In this document: one piece after another, positions 14,794 to 20,690 of the stretch | Position numbering within the stretch: position 1 is the stretch's first letter | Layout of the letters: each line of letters begins with the position of its first letter | Origin: a virus | IMG/VR virus record: IMGVR_UViG_3300044624_002111 | Coordinates: 1-22,751 of that record | DNA: 22,751 bases | Reading direction: 5' to 3' (one strand) | The notes under the pieces: generated by a model | Told to the model about the DNA's origin: nothing | Seen by the model: the letters and a program-made list of their open reading frames with translations, nothing else | Database searches by the model: none | Translations under genes and position numbers: made by a program

Positions 14794-14822
14794 GCCTGAT
14801 GATCGGCACATTGAAATCAGGC
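14794..14822. repeat. Inverted repeat (GCCTGAT/ATCAGGC) in an intergenic gap
   Basis: Perfect 7-bp arms at 14794-14800 and 14816-14822 are separated by 15 bases. One arm overlaps the stop codon of the 69-residue gene. There is no T-run, so it is not a standard terminator; an mRNA processing or stability hairpin, as in the early and middle T7 transcripts cut by RNase III, is a possibility. Confidence 0.5.
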
Positions 14823-15026
14823 ATTAGCACCACCCTTGCGACGCTTGATTTCTTCAACTTCGCTCCGCACTTGATCGCGGCAGAAGTCTCGGAGAAAAGC
14901 GCTTTGCGCGGCCATCTGTTCTTCGGGCACAATCGCTTCGGCCGCGCAAGCGATGTCCACGTTTTCGTAGTTGCCCATGTTGACCTTGGCGGAGAACTTC
15001 CGTGAGATCTTGATTTCTTGGCTCAC
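14817..15026 (-). CDS. Small hypothetical protein downstream of the ssDNA-binding protein
   Basis: A 69-residue protein (beginning MSQEIKISRKFSAKVNMGNY) with a GTG start at 15026 that overlaps the upstream stop (GTGA) and is preceded by GAGGAGG, seven bases away. The first part looks like beta strands; the second is a charged helix (AAQSAFLRDFCRDQVRSEVE) with a basic end (KRRKGG). I recognise no family. Tight coupling to the gp2.5-like gene suggests a role in DNA replication or recombination. Confidence 0.65.
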   Translation of the reverse strand: MSQEIKISRKFSAKVNMGNYENVDIACAAEAIVPEEQMAAQSAFLRDFCRDQVRSEVEEIKRRKGGANA

Positions 15027-15670
15027 CAGGGCACCTCCTCGGTGCTGCCGGGGCCTTGATCACCATCGAATCCGAACGGATCCGCAGCAGCAGGGGCCAG
15101 GGCGGTGGCGTCCGTGCCCTCCTCCGGCGCACCAAAGACACCGGGGTCCACGGCTTGCATGGTGTAGGGAACGTGCTGGAGCACACGAACGCCTTGCAAC
15201 TGCAGGGTTAGTCCCTTGCCGCCAACCGGGTGGTCCCACGACCAAATGGAATAAGCAATCTTGCAAACCGAACCATTGCCGATCGCCACATCAACCGGCC
15301 AGGGATTCCCTTTGGCGTCCTGCACCAAGGGAGGTGGTAATGGGGTGCCGAGAGATGTTGCAATGTCCCTGGAAAACGTGATACGGAGAAGTCCGGTAGG
15401 GACTTCGATGCCTTGTTCGTTGGTAATCGTTTCCCGCTTCCATTTCCTGCCGTTGGTCCCGTACTTGGCGTTACCGCCAAAGTCTTCCATGAATGCTTTA
15501 TGCAGGAAGCCGATGAATTGCTTCGATACCGGGTCCTGCTCGGGGTCTGCTTGAAGCAGCACAATTCCGTACTGCAATTTGTCGCCCGAATCGTTCTTGA
15601 CGAGTTTGGGCTTGAGTACGTTTGCATACAGGACCTCGCCGGCCGGAGTGATCAGCGTTTCGGATGCCAT
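15023..15670 (-). CDS. Single-stranded DNA-binding protein, T7 gp2.5-like
   Basis: I chose ATG 15670 (MASETLITPAGEVLYANVLK; 215 residues; T7 gp2.5 has 232), which aligns with the T7 N-terminus. A GTG at 15712 would add 14 residues but lies within the CTAG repeat array. The OB-fold core is visible: DKLQYGIVLLQAD, a basic KRETITN stretch, then GNGSVCKIAYSIWSWDHPVGGKGLTLQLQGV, which parallels the T7 GGSKLKVKYSLVPYKW...VKLQLESV segment. The C-terminus is acidic and ends in an aromatic residue (GSTEEVPW), the tail by which gp2.5 contacts polymerase and helicase. Here those partners would have to be host proteins or lie outside the window. Confidence 0.85.
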   Translation of the reverse strand: MASETLITPAGEVLYANVLKPKLVKNDSGDKLQYGIVLLQADPEQDPVSKQFIGFLHKAFMEDFGGNAKYGTNGRKWKRETITNEQGIEVPTGLLRITFSRDIATSLGTPLPPPLVQDAKGNPWPVDVAIGNGSVCKIAYSIWSWDHPVGGKGLTLQLQGVRVLQHVPYTMQAVDPGVFGAPEEGTDATALAPAAADPFGFDGDQGPGSTEEVPW

Positions 15671-15698
15671 GCTCTGCAGGGGTGTAGGGCTCCCGGAT

Positions 15699-15734
15699 AC
15701 TAGGGCATCCACTAGCGCCTGCGCTAGTCCCTAG
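15699..15734. promoter_or_regulatory. CTAG array B between RNA polymerase and ssDNA-binding protein genes
   Basis: CTAG occurs at 15700, 15712 and 15724, exactly 12 bp apart, with a fourth at 15731 that includes the RNA polymerase stop codon. The units on the plus strand are ACTAGGGCATCC, ACTAGCGCCTGC and GCTAGTCCCTAG. The second and third form a perfect inverted repeat ACTAGCGC-CT-GCGCTAGT (15711-15728). The array fills the 60-bp gap ahead of the gp2.5-like gene, where an operator or promoter would sit. A second array with the same spacing lies at 19780. Confidence 0.6.
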
Positions 15735-18151
15735 CTGAACAGATACGGGTTACTGCCGATCTCGCTGATCTCCAGCGCTCCCCGTGGCGGGGGTGGTGGC
15801 AGCGCCTTCAGCGTTGCGCCGCAACGGATCTCCTCGGCGATGGCCTCCAGCCAGTCGGTGGCATAGAGGGCCCGGAACTCGGCGAGCAAGGTCTTCTGCA
15901 ACCAGCTGGCGTTGGCTGGATCGGTGGCGAAACAGTCATGGTTGGTCAGCAATGGCACACCCTGCTCTCCAGCTCTGCAGGCCACGGCATGCACCAGGGC
16001 CGCATCGAAGCTATGGACCAGGTTGGCGGTGATGCTGCCGTTGGTTCGCCGGGCGCTCAGCTCCCCCTCCGGCGGGTCCTCCTCGAAGGTGACGGCCGCG
16101 AGCTTGCCGAGGAGGTGCGTGCGGATCTGGGACTTGCTGGGTGTCGGCCGGCCTACCTGCATGGGCCAGCCCATCGGCGTGGTCCACCTGATCTGTTGCT
16201 GGTGGTGGCCCACCACCTCCCTGCCCACATCGCAGAGCCAGCGGCGGAGCTGCATCAGGGATGCGGTTTCGGTGCCGAGCACCACCCGCAGCCTGGATTC
16301 CAGGTATCTGCTGGGCCGGTAGATCCGGCCTGCCCAGTCATCGACGGGGCCCAGCCGCTCCTGCAGCTGATCCCGGATGCCATCGGCCACGGTGCGGGAG
16401 GTGCTGCCGAACGGCGTGTGCATTACGGCGGCCTTCACCCAGCTGCGATCGATGCCAAGTTCCAGCCAGCCGGCGGCGAGCTGGTGGGTCCGCGCATCCC
16501 CGCAATGCAGATCGATCTCCAGCTGCTGCTGCAGTCGCTTCACCACAACGGAATAGAGGTCGTTCGGCCCGGTGCCGCAGACATTGCACAGCTCGGCCAT
16601 CGCTCGATCCCGGAGCAGGGTTGCGATAATCCCGGCGCCGGAGCAGGTTTGGTCCAGGCGGATGGGCACCCCGCTTGAGGGCCCGTCGATCGGTTCTGTC
16701 CAGCCCTTGGCCATTTGCAGAAACTGCCAGGGCTGCTTGGCCTCGCGCCACAGGTCGGCCCGGCCGATGGGATCCTTGGCGATGGCCTCCAGCCGCCTTA
16801 TTTCCTGTTCGCCCCACTGCAGCCGAGCGCTCCATTCGTGGCGCGTCAGCCCCCAGTGCCCTGCGGCAGCCTTCAGGATCCAGTCCAGTCCTTCGGCTCC
16901 AATGCTTTCCCCCCTTGAGCCAAACCGCAGCAGCGCCTTCTGGTGGTCGGGGCCCTGGTGCGTGAGGCCTCGGTTCGCGGTGAAGGCCCTGCCTCTGAAA
17001 TCGAGGAAGTGTGCCTGATAGATCGGCCGGCCCGCCAGCGCCTCGGCGGTCTGCAGGGCCCGCTCGATCGCCAGCCGCTTGGAGCTGTTGTCGCGCAGGT
17101 CTTGGTGGTGCCGAGCTTGGTCGCGCCGCCAGGCATCCTGCACATCTGGCGGTTCGGATGTGGGGAACGGCCCCGCATCGGGAACCGGATCCCGCTCGAC
17201 CGGGAACAGGCCGGGGATGTTCCGGTCCCACGCCTCCCGCTGAACCTGCAGCATCCACGGGTCCACCTCCAGCTGCTGCCGCTGCAAAACGTTGACGGCT
17301 GCCAGCTGCGGACCGATCCGGCCCGACAGGTAGCTGATCGCCGCGTGGTCGCGCGCCGCCCGGATCTGCACCACCGGGGATGTATTGGCCAGGTGGCCAC
17401 CGCCTACCAGTCCCTCCCAAGGGATTGGCTCGATCACCATCGGCCCCCGGTTCGGCTGGAGACTGCGGGGAGGGTGGCGCCGGATGAAGTCCAGGGCCTT
17501 GGTTGATGGCAGTACCCGCCAGTGGGCGCGCCGGTTGGGCTGATCGCTCTTGTCGATAATCACCAGCCCGGTTTCCCGCCGCACCACTTCGAGCAGCAAC
17601 AGCCCCACGGTGGCCCGCTCAATCCGGCTCCAGATCGGGCTGGATCCCTCGATGGGCCGGGCGGCGATCGCCATTACCGCCTTTCGCTTCTCTGCTGTGG
17701 TCCGGTCGAGCAGTCGATCCAGGCTGGCCGGGGATCGCCGGCCGATCTCACCCGCTTTCACCTCGGCATCCACGGCCACACCGATGGACAGGGCCAGCCC
17801 TTGGAAGCTGACGGCATGGGAGAGGCGATCAAGGATCGTGACCAGGGCCACCGCCGCGACGCGTTGCGGGCTGCCGAGGGCGGCCACCAGCGGCAGGGCC
17901 CCATAACCAGGGCCGCCCAGCTGGGGGTTATCGCCCCAGCGGTAGAGGATCGCCTCGATCTCCCGGCTGACGGGATCAGCGAACTGCTGGAACAGGGCGG
18001 TTCCGTATTCGGTGCAGCTCTCGCGCCGATACCGGCGAAGCACCTCCCGCATCACCTTTGCTCGCTGCTCAGCGTTGGTGGCCTCCTGCCATTCCAGCCG
18101 CTGCTGAAGGTCCCTGTCCACCGTGGTGGATTTGCCGCTTGGCGGATTCAT
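15731..18151 (-). CDS. Single-subunit DNA-dependent RNA polymerase, T7 gp1-like, with Phe at the T7 Tyr639 position
   Basis: The 806-residue product (T7: 883) has the full palm-finger core. DFRGR is at 384-388. Motif A is RLDQTCSG with catalytic D500 (T7 D537). Motif B is DRSWVKAAVMHTPFGS, with R569 and K573 matching T7 R627 and K631. NLVHSFD has H713 (T7 H784), and motif C TNHDCFATDP has D739 (T7 D812). The C-terminal foot ends NPYLFS, as expected for the family. Position 581, aligned without gaps to T7 Y639, is Phe (codon 16411-16409). The N-terminal domain is shorter than in T7 and cannot be aligned by eye. The enzyme should transcribe the late phage genes. The gene follows the attP region, and its 89-base leader has no Shine-Dalgarno sequence. 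Confidence 0.96.
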   Translation of the reverse strand: MNPPSGKSTTVDRDLQQRLEWQEATNAEQRAKVMREVLRRYRRESCTEYGTALFQQFADPVSREIEAILYRWGDNPQLGGPGYGALPLVAALGSPQRVAAVALVTILDRLSHAVSFQGLALSIGVAVDAEVKAGEIGRRSPASLDRLLDRTTAEKRKAVMAIAARPIEGSSPIWSRIERATVGLLLLEVVRRETGLVIIDKSDQPNRRAHWRVLPSTKALDFIRRHPPRSLQPNRGPMVIEPIPWEGLVGGGHLANTSPVVQIRAARDHAAISYLSGRIGPQLAAVNVLQRQQLEVDPWMLQVQREAWDRNIPGLFPVERDPVPDAGPFPTSEPPDVQDAWRRDQARHHQDLRDNSSKRLAIERALQTAEALAGRPIYQAHFLDFRGRAFTANRGLTHQGPDHQKALLRFGSRGESIGAEGLDWILKAAAGHWGLTRHEWSARLQWGEQEIRRLEAIAKDPIGRADLWREAKQPWQFLQMAKGWTEPIDGPSSGVPIRLDQTCSGAGIIATLLRDRAMAELCNVCGTGPNDLYSVVVKRLQQQLEIDLHCGDARTHQLAAGWLELGIDRSWVKAAVMHTPFGSTSRTVADGIRDQLQERLGPVDDWAGRIYRPSRYLESRLRVVLGTETASLMQLRRWLCDVGREVVGHHQQQIRWTTPMGWPMQVGRPTPSKSQIRTHLLGKLAAVTFEEDPPEGELSARRTNGSITANLVHSFDAALVHAVACRAGEQGVPLLTNHDCFATDPANASWLQKTLLAEFRALYATDWLEAIAEEIRCGATLKALPPPPPRGALEISEIGSNPYLFS

Positions 18152-18190
18152 GCTGCAGGAACAGGGCCGTTCGGCAGAAAATCCACCTGG

Positions 18191-18213
18191 ACCCTGTAGA
18201 GGTGAGTCGTCCC
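18191..18213 (-). promoter_or_regulatory. Candidate phage promoter ahead of the RNA polymerase gene
   Basis: On the minus strand this stretch contains ACGACTCAC followed, after CTC, by TACAGGG. T7 class III promoters contain ACGACTCAC followed directly by TATAGGG. The 8-mer CTACAGGG recurs in the leader of the MarR-like gene at a similar distance from its start (41 versus 36 bases). The 3-base insertion relative to T7 means this is only a candidate. Confidence 0.35.
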
Positions 18214-18256
18214 ATCCTCGCCCCAGTCACGGGAACTGTTCTGCAGGGTCGTAAAG

Positions 18257-18306
18257 GTGGACAGCGGATTTTAAGTCCGCTGCGTATGCCATTCCGCCAT
18301 GCCCCC
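18257..18306 (-). other. 5' half of tRNA-Leu(UAA), putative attP core
   Basis: Reading the minus strand from 18306 one finds the acceptor 5' strand (GGGGGCA), U8-G9, a D arm (GCG/CGC stem, loop with GGC), and a perfect anticodon arm: stem GCGGA/TCCGC with loop CTTAAAA, anticodon TAA at 18273-18271. No variable arm, T arm (no TTCRA loop) or 3' acceptor strand (TGCCCCC) follows, so it is not a complete tRNA gene. It lies 125 bases downstream of the integrase gene. In cyanophage P-SSP7 a tRNA-Leu match directly downstream of int was proposed as the attachment site. Confidence 0.75.
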
Positions 18307-18323
18307 GGTCAGTCCTGGCCTGG

Positions 18324-18400
18324 GTTCTCGGGTTTTCGGCTGCTGCTTCTGCTGCTTGGAAAAGCAGCAATTCGGCAGCAAAAAACGGCAACCAGAGAAC
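18324..18400. repeat. Long interrupted inverted repeat between integrase and attP
   Basis: A perfect inner stem TGCTGCTT/AAGCAGCA (18350-18357 with 18362-18369, loop GGAA) is nested inside further matching arms: GCTGC/GCAGC, TTTT/AAAA and outer GTTCTC/GAGAAC (18324-18329 with 18395-18400). No T-run follows the stem on the minus strand. It could be a processing hairpin for int mRNA, or a set of arm-type or accessory sites for the recombinase. Confidence 0.55.
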
Positions 18401-18430
18401 GGGTGGACGCATCCACAGTACGGGATCCCA

Positions 18431-19438
18431 TCACCCGGCCTCCAGTGCTTCCACGCATGCCGAGAGGGCATCGGTGGAGAGGTGCAGGTAGCGCTTCACG
18501 GCAGCCGGCGAGGTCCAGCCCCCGAAATTCATTAGCACCGCCAGGCTGATTCCTTTGGTGGCCAGCTTTGAGGCGCAGGTGTGGCGGGTGGTGTGGATCG
18601 TGAAGGCTTGATCGTGGGCCAGGCCCAGGTGCTCCTTGGCTCGATCGAAAAGGCCCCTAAAGCGGTCGTAGCTGTAGGGGAAGACCCGGGCGTTTGGCAC
18701 CGGCACGCCGCAGGCCTTCAGCGCATCGAGGGCCCGTCTGGTCAGCGGCACGGTGCGTGGGTTTTTGTTCTTTGTTTTCCAGAAGGTCACCCGGCACAGC
18801 TGGAAGTCCACGTCGCTCCAGCGCAACCGCTCTACCTCCCCGAACCGGGTGCAAGTTTCCAGTAGGAACACCAGCACCAGGGCCGCGGCGGGCTCCCCGA
18901 TCGCATGAAAGTATTCACACAGCCCGTCCCGCTCGCGGTCGCTCATCACTCGATCCTTTTCGTTGACCTCCTTGATCTGCTTGGGCATCGCCGGCCGGGT
19001 TGTGATGCGGCCATGCAGTTGGGCATCGCTGAACATCGCCTTCAGGGCGGAGAGCTTCCGGTTGATGGTGGCCGGCCGGTTGCCCTGGCTCCTGAGCCTG
19101 CCCCGCCACTGCTCCACCGCTGTGGCGTTGATCGATTCGAGCGGTGTCGAGGGGCCGAAGAACTGCACCGCCGCAGCGCTGTAGATGGCGGCCGTTCGCT
19201 CATAGGGCAGCCCAGCCCAGCGAACCTCAAGCGATAGCTGCCGGGCCTGCGCCAGGGTGAAGCCCGCGGCGTTCACCACGGGTTCGGCCATCAGGTGGTC
19301 CCGCAGCTCTTTCCGCTTCCGCTCGGCCTCGGCCTTGGTGCGGCCGGAGGCCTGCCGCCGTTTGCCGTCAACAGTGACATCAGCGATCCAGCGGGCCTGG
19401 CCGCTGGCATCGATTCGTTTCCGAACTGCTCCGGTCAT
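18431..19438 (-). CDS. int: Tyrosine-type site-specific integrase
   Basis: The 335-residue product has three parts. An AP2-like arm-binding N-terminus comes first (about 1-50: RKRIDASGQARWIADVTVDG). A SAM-like core-binding domain follows at about 60-155. The catalytic domain is at about 160-335, with R198 (ETCTRFGEVERLRW), K223 (KTKNKNPRTVPL), H282-x-x-R285 (IHTTRHTCAS), W308 (GGWTS, in place of the second His) and nucleophile Y317 (VKRYLHL). All key residues are present, so it should be active. Its ATG at 19438 lies 21 bases after the MarR-like stop and is preceded by a C-rich leader motif instead of a Shine-Dalgarno sequence. The tRNA-Leu half downstream is the likely attP. No excisionase is recognised. 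Confidence 0.95.
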   Translation of the reverse strand: MTGAVRKRIDASGQARWIADVTVDGKRRQASGRTKAEAERKRKELRDHLMAEPVVNAAGFTLAQARQLSLEVRWAGLPYERTAAIYSAAAVQFFGPSTPLESINATAVEQWRGRLRSQGNRPATINRKLSALKAMFSDAQLHGRITTRPAMPKQIKEVNEKDRVMSDRERDGLCEYFHAIGEPAAALVLVFLLETCTRFGEVERLRWSDVDFQLCRVTFWKTKNKNPRTVPLTRRALDALKACGVPVPNARVFPYSYDRFRGLFDRAKEHLGLAHDQAFTIHTTRHTCASKLATKGISLAVLMNFGGWTSPAAVKRYLHLSTDALSACVEALEAG

Positions 19439-19446
19439 GGTGTGGT

Positions 19447-19459
19447 GTGGGTAGGTGGT
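19447..19459 (-). repeat. C-rich leader motif, copy 1 (before int)
   Basis: The minus strand reads ACCACCTACCCAC just upstream of the integrase start, followed by ACCACA. The same 13 bases occur at 21788-21800, ahead of the 209-residue early gene. Neither start has a Shine-Dalgarno sequence. Confidence 0.5.
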
Positions 19460-19777
19460 TCACAGGCTCTTGATCTGGCGCAGGAGGGCCCGCCCCCGAC
19501 TCGAGAGTGAGCACAGGTAACGGCGCCGCTCCTCGGGGTCCTTTTCGACCTTGAGCAGGCGGAGCCCCTCTCGCCCGGTCCTGTGAACGTCGCTGAGGGC
19601 ATTCACAGTCCGGGACACAGACGCATTGGATAGACCCAGGGTCCGTTCAATGTCGTCGTAGAGAATGGGCTCTTTTTGCGCGACTACTAGGAACACCTGG
19701 ACGTGGTGGAGCGGGAGCGCGGTCGGCTCCAGAACTGAGAAAGCGGCCAGAGCGGCTTCAAGTTTGCCCAGATCCAT
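19460..19777 (-). CDS. Winged-helix MarR-like transcriptional regulator
   Basis: A compact 105-residue protein. Helix 1-2 (LPLHHVQVFLVVAQKEPILY) is followed by the helix-turn-helix YDDIERTLGLSNASVSRTVN, a wing LRLLKVEKDPEERRRYLCSL and a final helix SSRGRALLRQIKSL. This is the MarR order without the long dimerisation helices, as in other small phage regulators. It lies directly upstream of int, and three CTAG repeats at 12-bp spacing abut its start codon, so autoregulation is plausible. Candidate roles are lysogeny repressor, control of int or directionality control; the sequence does not decide. Confidence 0.82.
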   Translation of the reverse strand: MDLGKLEAALAAFSVLEPTALPLHHVQVFLVVAQKEPILYDDIERTLGLSNASVSRTVNALSDVHRTGREGLRLLKVEKDPEERRRYLCSLSSRGRALLRQIKSL

Positions 19778-19779
19778 GG

Positions 19780-19808
19780 ACTAGCGGGGACACTAGAGTG
19801 AACACTAG
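19780..19808. promoter_or_regulatory. CTAG array A at the start of the MarR-like gene
   Basis: Three plus-strand units, ACTAGCGGGGAC, ACTAGAGTGAAC and ACTAGTGCAGCC, have ACTAG at 19780, 19792 and 19804, exactly 12 bp apart. The array begins two bases upstream of the start codon. A bound protein would block translation initiation sequences and any promoter just upstream. The spacing equals that of array B at 15699. Confidence 0.62.
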
Positions 19809-19813
19809 TGCAG

Positions 19814-19829
19814 CCCTGTAGCGTGATCC
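19814..19829 (-). promoter_or_regulatory. Candidate promoter ahead of the MarR-like gene
   Basis: The minus strand reads GGATCACGCTACAGGG. The 8-mer CTACAGGG and the TCAC a few bases before it recur upstream of the RNA polymerase gene (18191-18213). It lies between the two winged-helix genes, 36 bases before the start codon and next to CTAG array A. It could be a phage or host promoter; no good -35 hexamer was seen. Confidence 0.3.
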
Positions 19830-19879
19830 TGGAACGACTGCGGGACCGATGCAGCCATGCAGCAATGTGAAAAGGGGCC

Positions 19880-20302
19880 TTACGGGTCGGTACCTCGATC
19901 GAGAGAATTAGGGTTCTGGTTTCCATGATTAGGCCTGGTTTGCAGGGGTGGAGTTGCCCCCCCTAGAAGCTCTTCAGCCTCTGGTGTCAGGGCCAGGAGG
20001 TAGCCGCGGCGGTGCGGGTGCCGGCGGGTCTTGATCAGCTGGAAGGGGGCCGGCACCCATTTCCCGGCCGCCATCCGATCCCGGCCACGCAGGGCCGAGA
20101 GGATGCGATTGGTGCTGGCCGTGGCCTGGGGGCGCCCCGGCTGCCCCATGGCCGTGCCGAGGTCCTTGGTGTTGTCCACGCCGGCAGCGACCCACAGCAG
20201 GGCCTCCACGGTGGCAATCGTCACCCGACCGCACCCGACGGTTTCGATCGCCGACATCCTCAGCCGGTGCAGCATCTCGGCCTGGTGCTGGTAATGGTTC
20301 AT
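19880..20302 (-). CDS. Winged-helix DNA-binding protein
   Basis: The 140-residue product starts MNHYQHQAEMLHRLRMSAIE at ATG 20302, which overlaps the upstream stop (ATGA) and has GAGGAG nine bases upstream. A winged-helix domain spans about 25-115: VTIATVEALLWVAAGVDNTK, a turn and recognition helix in LGTAMG...ATASTNRILSAL, and a wing LIKTRRHPHRRGYLLALTPEAEELL. The last 25 residues are Pro/Asn-rich and probably disordered. It precedes the smaller MarR-like gene by a 102-base gap that holds the CTAG array. Two different winged-helix proteins in a row recall repressor/antirepressor switches, without proof. Confidence 0.75.
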   Translation of the reverse strand: MNHYQHQAEMLHRLRMSAIETVGCGRVTIATVEALLWVAAGVDNTKDLGTAMGQPGRPQATASTNRILSALRGRDRMAAGKWVPAPFQLIKTRRHPHRRGYLLALTPEAEELLGGATPPLQTRPNHGNQNPNSLDRGTDP

Positions 20303-20490
20303 GCGTCCCGGCTCCTCTCGTTGCGGAACACCACGACGAGATAGCGGACCGGTGGCCGGCGCCTTGGCTGGAGCTGGCCTCGAACCTTTCGGCGGCGCTT
20401 CCGCTTGTGGTGCTGCTGGTATGCGATCAGCAGAACGGGGCCCAGGGTGAAGGCCGCGGCGATCGCCACGGCTGCAGTGGTGGGGCTCAT
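20299..20490 (-). CDS. Tiny single-pass membrane protein
   Basis: The 63-residue product begins MSPTTAAVAIAAAFTLGPVL, one clear membrane helix (about 5-25), followed by a very basic stretch (HHKRKRRRKVRGQLQPRRR), which would lie on the cytoplasmic side. The start overlaps the upstream stop (ATGA) and has AGGAGG seven bases upstream. Small early membrane proteins often act in superinfection exclusion or host takeover; nothing here proves that. Confidence 0.7.
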   Translation of the reverse strand: MSPTTAAVAIAAAFTLGPVLLIAYQQHHKRKRRRKVRGQLQPRRRPPVRYLVVVFRNERSRDA

Positions 20491-20690
20491 TGGCCTGCCT
20501 CCTTGCTGATGTTCGTGAGCTTTACCCAGGCTTTGTGGTAAGTCGCCCTTAGCTCACTTACTTTTGTCCAGTCGATGATCCCTTCCGGCAGGCCGTCCGG
20601 TGCGTTGTCCATCAGGTGCTCCAGCGCAAGCACTTTTGCCCCAACTGCCGCAGCGGCGATTAAAGCCTCATCTTTACTGAGTTGAATCAT
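20487..20690 (-). CDS. Small early hypothetical protein
   Basis: A 67-residue protein starting MIQLSKDEALIAAAAVGAKV at ATG 20690, with GGAG four bases upstream and ATGA overlaps at both ends of the gene. It appears to be two or three helices (IDWTKVSELRATYHKAWVKL). No family is recognised. Confidence 0.65.
   Translation of the reverse strand: MIQLSKDEALIAAAAVGAKVLALEHLMDNAPDGLPEGIIDWTKVSELRATYHKAWVKLTNISKEAGQ

Noticed and set aside
18200-18306. Complete tRNA-Leu gene
   Set aside because: The anticodon and D arms are perfect, but no T loop of the TTCRA type and no 3' strand complementary to GGGGGCA were found downstream; the cyanobacterial group I intron is also absent.
18227-18412. A 61-codon minus-strand frame
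   Set aside because: It is a translation of the tRNA-Leu fragment and the inverted repeat; the AYAADLKSA stretch is the typical false peptide from tRNA-Leu genes.
19687-19926. 79-codon frame spanning the gap between the winged-helix genes
   Set aside because: It overlaps both regulator genes in another frame and runs through the CTAG array; the translation is Ser/Arg/Pro-rich.
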